From Gordonibacter pamelaeae (GTDB taxonomy: Bacteria; Actinomycetota; Coriobacteriia; Coriobacteriales; Eggerthellaceae), in the NCBI RefSeq assembly GCF_042665095.1, contig NZ_JBHTBV010000009.1: DNA of 64,000 nt; one strand, given 5' to 3'. The position numbers and the translations under genes are program-made. Below, one piece after another: positions 1 to 8,199 of the stretch (within the stretch, counting starts at the first letter, position 1; every line of letters starts with the position of its first letter). Under the pieces are notes generated by a model. That model saw only the letters and a program-made list of their open reading frames with translations. It did not search any database and was not told the origin of the DNA.

Positions 1-1
1 C

Positions 2-190
2 GCGGTGCGCGAGGCCTACTTCGCCTCGGTGCTGGCTCCCGACGACCCGCAGGCGAACGTGCGCGACGGCGTCGTGCTGCACGCGGACAGCCGCCTCGTG
101 CAGCTGAGCACCTGCCGCTCGGCCCTCACGAGCGATCCGGTGCGCTACCTCGTGACCGGCGTGCTCGTGGAGGATCGCCCCACGGCGTAG
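2..190 (+). CDS. Class B-like sortase, C-terminal fragment (5' end outside window)
   Basis: The reading frame is open from the left window edge and stops at TAG 188-190. About 62 residues remain. They contain a serine-threonine-cysteine (LSTC) motif followed about 10 residues later by an arginine (VRY), which is the TLxTC...R active-site arrangement at the end of sortases. Sortases cleave a C-terminal sorting signal on exported proteins and attach them to the cell wall or build pili. The next gene encodes a protein with such a sorting signal, which supports the call. The subclass is uncertain because the N-terminal half is missing; class B is preferred from the spacing after the cysteine. Confidence 0.6.
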   Translation, partial: AVREAYFASVLAPDDPQANVRDGVVLHADSRLVQLSTCRSALTSDPVRYLVTGVLVEDRPTA

Positions 191-359
191 CCGCCGCAAG
201 GCGCCGCGAGCGGCTGCGGCGCCGCATCCGGTTTCGCAGGGGAGGAGCCCTCTTTCGCCCAGCGGGTTGCGCCGGGCGCGGGCGTGCCGCAGCATGGGAG
301 TGCTGTGGTTTGCCCGAGCGCCCTTTTGCGGGGGCGCGACGACGAGAGAGGTTATCATC

Positions 360-1061
360 ATGAAGAAGAGACTGGCGGCGCTCCTGTGCGCCGCGATGCT
401 GACGGCCGCCCTGCCCGTGCTCGCATGGGCCGACGAGACGCCGACCGCGGCGCCGGGTGCGACCGGTGGCGACGGGGGCGCTGCCCCGGTCGCGGGGACG
501 GCGGACAAGCCGATCGAGCCTCGGCAGATGAGCGCCTCCGCGAACAGGTCCGAGCTGCACGGCGAGACGACTGCGTCGGACTTCGGCATCGCCTGGGTCA
601 CCGAATCGATCGACGATTCGCTAAGCGAGCAGGACACGTACCGGGTCGTAGCCAAGCAGGCGACCAAGAAGATCGCTTTCGCCGTTACCCCCTCGGGCGA
701 GTTCGCCGATTGCGCCAAGATCGAGGTGCACGTGAAGCCGGACAGCGGCACCGCGGGCGTCGCCAAGACGTTCGAGGTGACGAGGCCCTCCAAGGATGCG
801 CCCTTCAACTTCACGTCCGAGATCTTCAACCTGGGCGACCAGACGGGCGACAATACCTACAACGCCGACTTCCTCGTGGCGATCGTGCCTTCCGAGGGCG
901 GCTTCGACGAGCCGGCCCCGGATGCCGCCTCCGGCATCGACACGGGCGCGAAGTCGCCCAAGACCGGCCTTGCCACCGGGGCCGTCGCCGCGGGCTCCGT
1001 TTTGCTGCTGGCCGCTGCAGGCGGCGTCGCCGTCGCCCTGCGCAGGAAGCTTGACGCGTAG
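360..1061 (+). CDS. Secreted, wall-anchored surface protein with SPKTG sorting signal
   Basis: A 233-residue protein. Residues 1-24 form a Sec signal peptide (MKKR, hydrophobic core, AWA cleavage site). A low-complexity Gly/Ala/Pro/Thr linker follows to about residue 45, then a compact domain without a family I recognise. The C-terminus has the tripartite sorting signal: SPKTG around residue 199, an Ala/Val/Leu-rich helix, and a basic RRK tail. ATG 360 is chosen because the signal peptide starts there. It sits directly downstream of a sortase gene end, so it is the likely substrate of that sortase. Function is unknown; a pilin or adhesin role would be a guess. Confidence 0.72.
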   Translation: MKKRLAALLCAAMLTAALPVLAWADETPTAAPGATGGDGGAAPVAGTADKPIEPRQMSASANRSELHGETTASDFGIAWVTESIDDSLSEQDTYRVVAKQATKKIAFAVTPSGEFADCAKIEVHVKPDSGTAGVAKTFEVTRPSKDAPFNFTSEIFNLGDQTGDNTYNADFLVAIVPSEGGFDEPAPDAASGIDTGAKSPKTGLATGAVAAGSVLLLAAAGGVAVALRRKLDA

Positions 1062-1078
1062 CGCGCAGCCAAGCGATC

Positions 1079-1115
1079 GCAGCCGCCTGCACCATGCAGG
1101 CGGCTGCGCCGTTCT
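1079..1115 (+). terminator. Rho-independent terminator after surface protein gene
   Basis: Perfect 12-bp GC-rich stem (GCAGCCGCCTGC / GCAGGCGGCTGC) with a 5-nt loop ACCAT, followed by a short T-rich stretch (GTTCTTTC). It lies 17 nt after the stop codon of the surface protein gene. Confidence 0.8.
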
Positions 1116-1159
1116 TTCGGGAAAGAGGCACCCTTTTCCCGATTTCTGCATAAAAGGGG

Positions 1160-1188
1160 TTACCAAACTGTTTCAAACCGCCTATACT
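1160..1188 (+). promoter_or_regulatory. Predicted sigma-70-type promoter of pyrR operon
   Basis: TTACCA (1160-1165) and TATACT (1183-1188) separated by 17 bp. It is placed just before the PyrR leader, so the transcript would begin near 1195, at the start of the leader motif. Confidence 0.6.
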
Positions 1189-1193
1189 GCCCC

Positions 1194-1304
1194 CAGTCCT
1201 TTAAAAGCGGTACAGAGAGACCGACAAGGTAACACCCAGCAAGCGCTCACCTGAACAAGAGCGCGCGCACGATGTGAGCCTTTGTCTGTCGCGGAGGCTT
1301 TTTT
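1194..1304 (+). promoter_or_regulatory. PyrR-type pyrimidine attenuator upstream of pyrR-pyrB-pyrC
   Basis: The leader contains ACAGAGAGACCGACAAGG (about 1211-1228), which resembles the B. subtilis PyrR-binding loop consensus (CCaGAGAGGcU...GCAAGG). About 50 nt later comes a terminator hairpin, AGCCT (1277-1281) pairing with AGGCT (1295-1299), followed by six T residues (1299-1304). In the known mechanism UMP-loaded PyrR stabilises the anti-antiterminator, so the terminator forms when pyrimidines are plentiful. A nearly identical leader precedes carA at 20604. Motif match and terminator are seen directly; the regulation is inferred from the family. Confidence 0.8.
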
Positions 1305-1407
1305 CATGCCCGGCGACGGACGCCCGCGAGGCGGGGGAGCGCGAAGGCGCGAGCCGGCAAGGCGGGACAGGGTCGCCTGTACCATCCCGAACGGAAGGGG
1401 TGGGTGC

Positions 1408-1995
1408 ATGACCGAAACAGGCACGGTCAAGACCGTCTGCATGGATGCGGACGAGATCGAGCGGTCGTTGACGCGCATAGCGCATCAGATCCTCGAGGCG
1501 AACAAGGGCGCGGGCAACATTGCGCTCGTCGGCATCGTGACGCGGGGCGATCTGCTCGCCAAGCGCCTGGCCGAGAAGATCGAGGCCATCGAGGGCACGA
1601 AGGTGCCGCTCGGCAAGCTCGACATCAGCTTCTACCGCGACGACTTCGCGACGCACTTCGCCCCCGAGGTGCACTCCACCGACATCTTCTTCGACCTCGA
1701 CGGCAAGGACGTCGTGCTCGTGGACGACGTGCTGTACACCGGCCGCACCATCCGCGCCGCGCTCGACGCGCTCATGGACATCGGCCGCCCCCGGACGGTG
1801 CAGCTGGCCGTGCTGGTGGACCGCGGGCACCGCGAGCTGCCCATCCGCGCCGACTTCGTGGGCAAGAACGTGCCGTCGGCCTCCGGCGAGAACGTGCGCC
1901 TCTTCCTGGAGGAGACGGACGGCAAGTCCGAGGTCGAGATTCTGGAAATCGCACCGGGTTCCCGCGCGGGCTCGGCGCCGCTGGGAGGTGAATAG
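1408..1995 (+). CDS. pyrR: Bifunctional PyrR: pyr mRNA attenuator / uracil phosphoribosyltransferase
   Basis: A 195-residue cytoplasmic protein of the phosphoribosyltransferase fold. The PRPP-binding motif DVVLVDDVLYTGRT lies at residues 101-114, and VGIVTRGDLLAKRLAEK near 41-57 matches the PyrR family. PyrR binds pyr leader RNA in response to UMP and PRPP and also converts uracil plus PRPP to UMP. ATG 1408 has a GGAAGGGG ribosome binding site 8-13 nt upstream; upstream in-frame codons belong to the leader. It is the first gene of pyrR-pyrB-pyrC, 3 nt before pyrB, and lies behind the attenuator it should act on. About 15 residues extend beyond the usual ~180. Confidence 0.93.
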   Translation: MTETGTVKTVCMDADEIERSLTRIAHQILEANKGAGNIALVGIVTRGDLLAKRLAEKIEAIEGTKVPLGKLDISFYRDDFATHFAPEVHSTDIFFDLDGKDVVLVDDVLYTGRTIRAALDALMDIGRPRTVQLAVLVDRGHRELPIRADFVGKNVPSASGENVRLFLEETDGKSEVEILEIAPGSRAGSAPLGGE

Positions 1996-1998
1996 GGC

Positions 1999-2943
1999 AT
2001 GGCCTTCAACCACAAGCACCTGATCGATATCACGGAGTACTCCGCCGACGACATCATGACCGTCCTGGAGACCGCCGTCCGCTTCAAGGAGGTCAACGAG
2101 CGCCGCATCAAGCAGGTGCCCACCTTGAAGGGCGTCACCGTGGTCAACATGTTCAACGAGCCGTCCACGCGCACGCGCTCCTCGTTCGAGATCGCCGAGA
2201 AGCGCCTCTCCGCCAACAGCCTGAACTTCGGCGGCAGCTCCACCTCCACGGTGAAGGGCGAGAGCCTGGTGGACACGGTGGAGACGCTCTGCGCCTACAA
2301 GATCGACATGATCATCGTCCGCGACAAGCACGCCGGCGTGCCGCGCAAGATCGCCGACGTCTCCGGCGCGCACGTCATCGACGCGGGCGACGGCAAGCAC
2401 CAGCACCCCACGCAGGCGCTGCTCGACCTGTACTCCATCTGGGAGGTCAAGGGCGACCTCGCGGGCCTCAAGGTGGGCGTCGTGGGCGACATCGGCCACT
2501 CCCGCGTGTGCGGCTCGCTCATCCCCGCGCTCAAGATCATGGGCTGCGAGGTCACGGTCATCGCACCGCCCACGCTCCTGCCGGCGCGCCCCGACGTCCT
2601 CGGCGCGGACCACGTGACCACGAAGCTCGACGAGGCGCTGCCCGAGCTCGACGTGGTGTACATGCTGCGCATCCAGCGCGAGCGCCTCGAGGGCGCGCCG
2701 TACCCGAGCTTGCGCGAGTACAATATGCTCTACGGCCTCACGAAGGAGCGCGAGCCCCTCATGAAGCCCGACGCCCTCATCTGCCACCCCGGTCCCATCA
2801 ACCGCGGCGTGGAGCTCGACAGCTACATGGCCGACCACCCGAAGCGCTCGGTCATTCTCGATCAAGTCTACGCCGGCATCCTCACGCGCATGGCGGAAAT
2901 GTATCTTCTTTTGGGAGGGAGCGAAGATGGCCTTACTGCTTAA
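1999..2943 (+). CDS. pyrB: Aspartate carbamoyltransferase catalytic subunit
   Basis: A 314-residue enzyme that joins carbamoyl phosphate and aspartate to give N-carbamoyl-aspartate, the committed step of pyrimidine synthesis. The carbamoyl-phosphate loop STRTRSSFE is at residues 56-64 and HPTQALLD lies near residue 135, both diagnostic of the transcarbamoylase family. Length is typical. No pyrI regulatory subunit gene follows, so the enzyme is probably an unregulated trimer as in Gram-positive bacteria, with control at the level of PyrR attenuation. It overlaps pyrC by 17 nt, which suggests translational coupling. Confidence 0.95.
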   Translation: MAFNHKHLIDITEYSADDIMTVLETAVRFKEVNERRIKQVPTLKGVTVVNMFNEPSTRTRSSFEIAEKRLSANSLNFGGSSTSTVKGESLVDTVETLCAYKIDMIIVRDKHAGVPRKIADVSGAHVIDAGDGKHQHPTQALLDLYSIWEVKGDLAGLKVGVVGDIGHSRVCGSLIPALKIMGCEVTVIAPPTLLPARPDVLGADHVTTKLDEALPELDVVYMLRIQRERLEGAPYPSLREYNMLYGLTKEREPLMKPDALICHPGPINRGVELDSYMADHPKRSVILDQVYAGILTRMAEMYLLLGGSEDGLTA

Positions 2944-4219
2944 GAACGCCCACGTGATCGACCCGCAGGTCGGTCTGAACGAAACGGCCGACATCCTCGT
3001 GCGCGACGGGAAGATCGTCGAGATCGGCCAGAACCTGACCATGGAGAAGGGCGTCGAGCGCGACCTGGCGGGCAAGATCGTCGTGCCCGGCCTCGTGGAC
3101 ATGCACGTGCACCTGCGCGAGCCCGGCTACGAGCAGAAGGAAGACATCGCCTCCGGCACGCGCGCCGCGGCCCACGGCGGCTTCACGGCGGTGTGCTGCA
3201 TGCCCAACACGAAGCCCATCATCGACAGCGCCGTCGGGGTGGAGTACGTGAAGTCCCGCGCGGCGGCGGTCGGCAAGTGCCGCGTGCACGTGGCCGGCTC
3301 CTGCTCGCAGGGCCTGGCGGGCGAGACCCTCTCCGAGATGGGCGACATGGTGGCCCACGGCGCCGTCGCCTTCACCGACGACGGCCGCGGCGTGCAGGGC
3401 GCGGGCATGATGCGCCGCGTCATGGACTACGCCGCCCAGTTCGACCGCGTGGTGATGAGCCACTGCCAGGACGAGGACCTCGTGGGCGCCGGCCAGGTGA
3501 ACGAGGGCGTCGCATCCACGCGCCTGGGGATGCTCGGCTGGCCGGCCGAGGGCGAGGAGATCCAGATCGCCCGCGACATCGCCATCTGCCGCCTCACCGG
3601 CTGCCCGCTGCACGTCCAGCACCTCTCCACCGCGCGCGGCCTGGAGCTCGTGCGCGCCGCGAAGGCCGAGGGCCTGCCCGTCACCTGCGAGGTCACGCCG
3701 CACCACCTGTTCCTCACCGAGGACGCCATCGGCGACGACTACAACACCTTCCTCAAGGTGAACCCGCCGCTGCGCACGGCCGAGGACGCCGCCGCGCTTA
3801 TCGAGGGCGTCGTGGACGGCGCGGTGGACGCCATCGTCACCGACCATGCGCCGCACACCGAGTACGAGAAGAACTGCGAGTTCGAGCTGGCGCCCTTCGG
3901 CATGACCGGCTTGGAGACGGCGCTCGCGCTCGTCATCACCAACCTGGTGGCGCCCGGCAAGATCACCTGGGAGCGCGCCGTGGAGCTCATGGCCGTGCGC
4001 CCGCGCGCCATCCTGCGCGTCGAGCGCGTGGCTCTCGAGCCGGGCGCCGTGGCCGACCTCACGGTCGTCGACCCGGAGGCTGCCTGGACGGTGGAGGCCG
4101 ACGGCTTCCTCTCGAAGGCGACGAACTCGGGCTTCATCGGCGCCGAGCTCACCGGCCGCGCCACCGACGTCTACGTGGCCGGCTACGCCACCCTCGAGGA
4201 CGGCGCCATCGTCGAGTAG
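2927..4219 (+). CDS. pyrC: Dihydroorotase (type I, zinc-dependent)
   Basis: A 430-residue amidohydrolase that cyclises N-carbamoyl-aspartate to dihydroorotate. The zinc-binding HxH is seen in DMHVHLREPG (residues 58-67), and the conserved TDHAPHT motif near residue 305 carries the catalytic aspartate. The ~430-residue length fits the type I dihydroorotases of Gram-positive bacteria. The start ATG lies inside the end of pyrB, with GGGAGGGAG as ribosome binding site. It is the last gene of this pyr block and is followed by a long palindrome. Confidence 0.95.
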   Translation: MALLLKNAHVIDPQVGLNETADILVRDGKIVEIGQNLTMEKGVERDLAGKIVVPGLVDMHVHLREPGYEQKEDIASGTRAAAHGGFTAVCCMPNTKPIIDSAVGVEYVKSRAAAVGKCRVHVAGSCSQGLAGETLSEMGDMVAHGAVAFTDDGRGVQGAGMMRRVMDYAAQFDRVVMSHCQDEDLVGAGQVNEGVASTRLGMLGWPAEGEEIQIARDIAICRLTGCPLHVQHLSTARGLELVRAAKAEGLPVTCEVTPHHLFLTEDAIGDDYNTFLKVNPPLRTAEDAAALIEGVVDGAVDAIVTDHAPHTEYEKNCEFELAPFGMTGLETALALVITNLVAPGKITWERAVELMAVRPRAILRVERVALEPGAVADLTVVDPEAAWTVEADGFLSKATNSGFIGAELTGRATDVYVAGYATLEDGAIVE

Positions 4220-4261
4220 GCGCGTGCGCGCGCAACTATGCGCTGCCTGTCTGCACTGCGA

Positions 4262-4293
4262 GCGGGGAGTTGGGCGATCGCCCAACTCCCCGC
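4262..4293. terminator. Perfect 32-bp palindrome between convergent pyrC and kimA
   Basis: Two 16-nt arms (GCGGGGAGTTGGGCGA and its exact complement) meet at GATC. In RNA this is a 14-bp stem with a GAUC loop. It is followed by TTCATTA on the plus strand, so the T-tract is weak. Its place between two convergent genes suggests a bidirectional terminator. Confidence 0.7.
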
Positions 4294-4358
4294 TTCATTA
4301 TGGTTTCGCACCAGGTGCTTCTCGCGGATTGGGTGCCGGTTGGGGATGGGCGGTTCGG

Positions 4359-6206
4359 TTAGCTGTCTATCAGGTAGGGAATGGTGACCATGGCGACATT
4401 TCGGCGTCCTACCAGGGCTGATTCAAGCATGAGCGTCGTCTGGTTGTGCAGGGGCATCTGCCATATTTTCGTCACGAGCTGGGGTATCACGATGGTAAGG
4501 GTCTCGTGTTTTTCCAGCTCGCCCAACTTCTCGTCGATGTGGTCGAGGAGCACTTCGTTCACGTTACGGTAGGGTGCCTTCTCTATAACCAGGGGAATGG
4601 AGATCTCCAGTTTCTGATAGTCGGCTTTGAACCGCCTTGTAGCCTGGGCGCTCACTTTTACATGGTAGACCTCGATGTTGTCGCTCAGCCCGCGCGCGTA
4701 GTTGAGGGTCTTTATGAACGGCTTGTTGATGGCGTAGGCGGGTATGATGATGCGTGCCTTCGGAGCCTCGGCTAAGAGCAACCGCTTAGCTCTTTCGTTG
4801 TCGTTGAGGCCGAGCGCTTTCTTCACGTTTTGATAGTGGTGGAAGATTGCGTTCATTGCCCACGCAGCGCAGCCTATAGCAAGCAAGGATATCCAGGCGC
4901 CGGCCAAGAAGTTCGATGACACGATGATCGCGAATACGAGGGCAGTTACCGCGGCGCCTGCACCGTTGATGAGCGCCTTGCGCATCCACGATCTACAGCG
5001 CTTGCGTCGCCAGTGAATTACCATGCCTCCTTGCGCAAGGGTGAACGAGAGGAAAACGCCTGCTGCGTACAGGGGTATGAGCAGGTGGGTGTCGCCGTTG
5101 AAGGCGACAACGAGCACGATGGCGAACGTCGAGGCGAACACGATGCCGTGTGAGTAAACGAGGCGGGATCCTTTGTCCGCGAAGCGCTTGGGGAGGAAGC
5201 TATCCTGTGCCAAGAGTGACATGAGCTGGGGCAATCCGTTATAGGCGGTGTTGGCGGCAAGCAGGAGGATGAGCGCGGTGGTTGTTTGGATAAGATAGAA
5301 GCCAATACTGTCGCTGCCAAATACCCCCGCTGCAATCTGGGCTATCACGGTCAGGTTGTCGGCAGGCGCGGCGTGGTAGAGCATCGCGAGGGCGCACGAG
5401 CCCCCGAAAATGCACAGGACTATCAGGCCGAGCGCGACGAGGGTCACCTTTGCGTTGCGGCGCGAGGGGTCGGAGAAGTTCGGCACGCTGTTGCTGATGG
5501 CTTCCACGCCGGTCAGTGCGGAGCATCCTGATGAGAAGGCGTGCAGGAACAAGAAGAGGGTTAGATCTCCGGTTGTTTGAGAGAGCTGGGCTGCCTGCTC
5601 GGCGGGCTCGACCTGGCCGAGCGCGGCCTTGACCGCGCCAATGGCGATCATCGCGAGCATCGACGCCACGAAGAAGTAGGTCGGCAGGCCGAACGCTTTG
5701 GACGATTCGCGCAATCCCCGCAGGTTCCCCACGGTGAGAAGCAAGATAAACAGGACGATCAGGGGCACCCTGAGGGGTTCGACCTGCGGGATGGCCGAGA
5801 CTATGGCGGCGGCCCCTGAGCACGAGCTTACGGCGATGGTCAGCATGTAGCCTATGATCAGCCCCGATGCGGCAATAAGGGAGGGGATGCGCCCGAGGTT
5901 CTCCCGGGCAACGCTGTAGGCGCCTCCCCCTTGCGGGTAGGCGTCGATGACCTGTCGGTAGCAGAGTATGAGCATGAACAGGAGCCCGATGATAACCCCT
6001 GCCACACCGAGCATGGGTGTATAGGCCGCCATGCCCAGCACGGGCACGAGCACAAGAAGAATTTCCTCGGTGGCGTAGGCGACAGAGGAGATGGCATCGC
6101 TTGACAAGACGGGCAGACCCCATAAAACTCCGTATCTCTGGGCCTGGAGCTCGGAGCTTCGTAGCGGCTTGCCTATCAGGCGGTACTTCAGCGCGTTAGC
6201 GTTCAT
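4359..6206 (-). CDS. kimA: KimA-type potassium importer (APC superfamily permease)
   Basis: A 615-residue membrane protein with about 12 helices in the first ~430 residues and a cytosolic C-terminal domain. From memory of B. subtilis KimA (YdaO, ~607 residues), conserved blocks include LSSDAISSVAY near residue 35, YRQVIDAYPQGGGAYSV near 85, and FSSGCSALTGVEAISN near 235. The tail (HNQTTLMLES) also matches. KimA imports K+ with protons and is inhibited by cyclic di-AMP. ATG 6206 is preferred; an in-frame TTG at 6233 lacks a ribosome binding site. Its GC content is visibly lower than that of its neighbours. Specific residues for K+ selectivity were not checked. Confidence 0.78.
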   Translation of the reverse strand: MNANALKYRLIGKPLRSSELQAQRYGVLWGLPVLSSDAISSVAYATEEILLVLVPVLGMAAYTPMLGVAGVIIGLLFMLILCYRQVIDAYPQGGGAYSVARENLGRIPSLIAASGLIIGYMLTIAVSSCSGAAAIVSAIPQVEPLRVPLIVLFILLLTVGNLRGLRESSKAFGLPTYFFVASMLAMIAIGAVKAALGQVEPAEQAAQLSQTTGDLTLFLFLHAFSSGCSALTGVEAISNSVPNFSDPSRRNAKVTLVALGLIVLCIFGGSCALAMLYHAAPADNLTVIAQIAAGVFGSDSIGFYLIQTTTALILLLAANTAYNGLPQLMSLLAQDSFLPKRFADKGSRLVYSHGIVFASTFAIVLVVAFNGDTHLLIPLYAAGVFLSFTLAQGGMVIHWRRKRCRSWMRKALINGAGAAVTALVFAIIVSSNFLAGAWISLLAIGCAAWAMNAIFHHYQNVKKALGLNDNERAKRLLLAEAPKARIIIPAYAINKPFIKTLNYARGLSDNIEVYHVKVSAQATRRFKADYQKLEISIPLVIEKAPYRNVNEVLLDHIDEKLGELEKHETLTIVIPQLVTKIWQMPLHNQTTLMLESALVGRRNVAMVTIPYLIDS

Positions 6207-6290
6207 CTTCGTCCCTGTTGAAAGGCTTCTCAACTCGGCGCTGGCGATGTCGAATCAAGAGCGGATGCTCCCATATCGGAATCAATGAAG

Positions 6291-6319
6291 GGTTTACTCC
6301 TCCTTATTCGGAAGGTCAA
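6291..6319 (-). promoter_or_regulatory. Possible kimA promoter
   Basis: On the reverse strand TTGACC (6319-6314) and TAAACC (6296-6291) are 17 bp apart, about 85 bp before the kimA start. The -10 is a poor match. The rest of the 240-bp gap 6207-6446 shows no other clear signal and no recognisable c-di-AMP riboswitch core. Confidence 0.3.
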
Positions 6320-6446
6320 GAGAAAAGCGGTTGACGCACTGAAAACCAAGTCTACGGTCTTTTAATCGCAATTTTCCCTTGTCGGGCGAAGGGTCCGACA
6401 AGTGTTCCGGGTGCAAAGGCCAAGGCGCTCAACCCAGAACGGCATT

Positions 6447-7955
6447 CTACGCCTCCTCGCCGCCCGCCCCGGAGCCCTTGCGCGCGAGGTCGATGAGCTC
6501 CTGCTGCGAGTGCACGCCGCACTTGGAGAAGATGCTGCGCACGTGCGAGCTCACCGTGTTGATGGACACGGTGAGCTCGTCGCGGATGTAGGGGCGGCTG
6601 CGCCCGGCCAGGAGCAGCGCCGCCACGTCCGTCTCGCGGCTTGTCAGGTCGAAGGACGCCTGGAGCGCGCGGGCCTCCTGCTCGAACAGGGCATCCAGGT
6701 TGGGCCCCGCACCGTCTGCGCCCGTCGCGCCCGCCGCGCCGTCCTCGCCGCGGCTGCGGGTGCGGTTGAACACCCACTGCGGGTTGAAGCCCGTGACCAT
6801 GATGGCGAACGCCACGGCCGTGAGCAGCACCGACGACAGCACCATGAGCCCCTTCTCGTCCAGCGAGAGCACGGCGTAGAGCCCTGCGAGGCAGCCGAGG
6901 AAGATGCCGAGCCCCTCGCCGAGCGCGTACACGCCGAACACGGTGAGCGCCGGGGAGCCGGTGCGCCGCAGGTACTTGCAAGCGCCCAGCCAGCAGCCGA
7001 ACTGCACGCCGAACATCCCCAGGAAGTTGATGGCGTAGGCTGCAAGGCGCAGGGTGGGGTTGCCGTAGTCGATGAAGATGGGCACGTAGCTCAGCATGAA
7101 CAGCGGCAGGCTCCAACGGTAGGCGAGCGAGATGTTCAGGTAGCGCGACAGCCGCAGGCACAGTGCCAGCATGACGAGCGACAGCACGCAGGCGCACGTG
7201 AACGGTATGAGGAAGTGGGCGATGCGGTCGCCCATGATCTCCGGCGTGGCCACCACGCGGAAGAACGCCACCTGCACCCACGACACGCATGCGAGCACGC
7301 CGAACGAGAGCAGCCCGCGGTGCGCGCGCGGCCGCGGGCGGGCTGCCGGGGCCGGAGGGCGCCCCTCGCCGCGGCGTCGGCAGGCGAGCCAGAACGACAA
7401 CGCTATCATGGCGAGCAGCAGCACGAGGAAGGGGATGGAGCCCCGCTTCGTGAGCAGCAGCACGAAGTAGAGCGCGAAGGCCACCGTGAACGACAGGGGT
7501 ATGGCGAACTCGACGTGGGCCTCGTCGTAGGAGCCCAGACGGTCGCTCCACAGCATGGCGAACAGCGCCACGGCGATGCCCGTGAGGGCGCCGCCCGGCA
7601 CATGGAACGCCCAGACGGTGCCGAACCGGTCGGTCCAGGCGAGCCAGGTGAGCATGTTGCCCGCCACGGCGCAGGCGAGCGCGGCGGCCCCGAAGCCGCG
7701 CCGGCGCACGAGCGCCGCAGGGTCGGGCACCAGGCGCGCCGCCACGATGCCGCCCAGCCCGCCAAGGCCCTCGAACAGGCCGCTCACCATCCAGATGCGC
7801 TCCAGGTTGTAGTTCGTCAGCGTACCGTCGATGGCGGCGTCGTGCGTGGCCAGCCCGCAGCCGAACAGCGTGCAGAACACCCAGCCCAAGAAGAGCGCGA
7901 AGCCGATGGTCTCGCGCCGGTACAGCGGAAGGTTCCGCCGATAGTACTCTCTCAA
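6447..7955 (-). CDS. Membrane-embedded LuxR-type regulator of respiratory locus 1
   Basis: A 502-residue protein. Residues ~15-420 form about 12 hydrophobic helices like a major-facilitator-type sensor; the last ~65 residues are a LuxR/FixJ helix-turn-helix (SRETDVAALLLAGRSRPYI, then VSINTVSSHVRSIF). The start is TTG 7955 behind a strong GGGAGGTGAGG site. It is divergent from the TtrA-like selenoprotein gene, and the shared 244-bp gap holds palindromic sites, so it probably controls that operon. Such membrane-LuxR fusions are common in Eggerthellaceae next to DMSO-reductase-family genes; their ligands are mostly unknown. A paralogue (28 kDa of it deleted) sits at 13672-14885. Confidence 0.8.
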   Translation of the reverse strand: MREYYRRNLPLYRRETIGFALFLGWVFCTLFGCGLATHDAAIDGTLTNYNLERIWMVSGLFEGLGGLGGIVAARLVPDPAALVRRRGFGAAALACAVAGNMLTWLAWTDRFGTVWAFHVPGGALTGIAVALFAMLWSDRLGSYDEAHVEFAIPLSFTVAFALYFVLLLTKRGSIPFLVLLLAMIALSFWLACRRRGEGRPPAPAARPRPRAHRGLLSFGVLACVSWVQVAFFRVVATPEIMGDRIAHFLIPFTCACVLSLVMLALCLRLSRYLNISLAYRWSLPLFMLSYVPIFIDYGNPTLRLAAYAINFLGMFGVQFGCWLGACKYLRRTGSPALTVFGVYALGEGLGIFLGCLAGLYAVLSLDEKGLMVLSSVLLTAVAFAIMVTGFNPQWVFNRTRSRGEDGAAGATGADGAGPNLDALFEQEARALQASFDLTSRETDVAALLLAGRSRPYIRDELTVSINTVSSHVRSIFSKCGVHSQQELIDLARKGSGAGGEEA

Positions 7956-8065
7956 ACGCCCTCACCTCCCAGCGGCTGATTATAGTACAGGCGTGCCTGC
8001 GATCCGCGCGCAACCTGCGGGCCCTACTCCACCCAACTAGAGTCCAAGCAGGCAAAACGGAAACT

Positions 8066-8130
8066 TCACCTGGATCAGGTGAGGGGTTTAGGCGGGATTG
8101 TCCAGCCAAAACGCCTCGATAAGGTGATGA
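8066..8130. promoter_or_regulatory. Candidate operator sites upstream of catalytic gene 1
   Basis: TCACCTG-GAT-CAGGTGA (8066-8082) is a perfect 7-bp inverted repeat. A further half-site CGATAAGGTGATGA lies at 8117-8130. The same layout recurs before the second catalytic gene at 14985-15060, at nearly the same distance from the start codon. Conservation between the two loci amid divergent flanking sequence suggests binding sites for the adjacent LuxR-type regulators. No -10/-35 pair could be assigned with confidence. Confidence 0.6.
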
Positions 8131-8199
8131 AGTGCGCCGGCCCGGCGCCTAGGCTTGAAAGCTGTTGTGTTCGTTCTCTGGCATAAGGAGGAGGAGAGT

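Noticed and set aside
2933..4285. Long reverse frames opposite pyrC, thiI, carB, comEC, pnp and others
   Set aside because: High-GC shadows: biased composition (His/Arg/Ala/Val), no family likeness, no ribosome binding site, and each lies fully over a well-identified gene.
6207..6446. c-di-AMP (ydaO-type) riboswitch before kimA
   Set aside because: I could not find the conserved core words of that riboswitch on the reverse strand; a covariance search would settle it.
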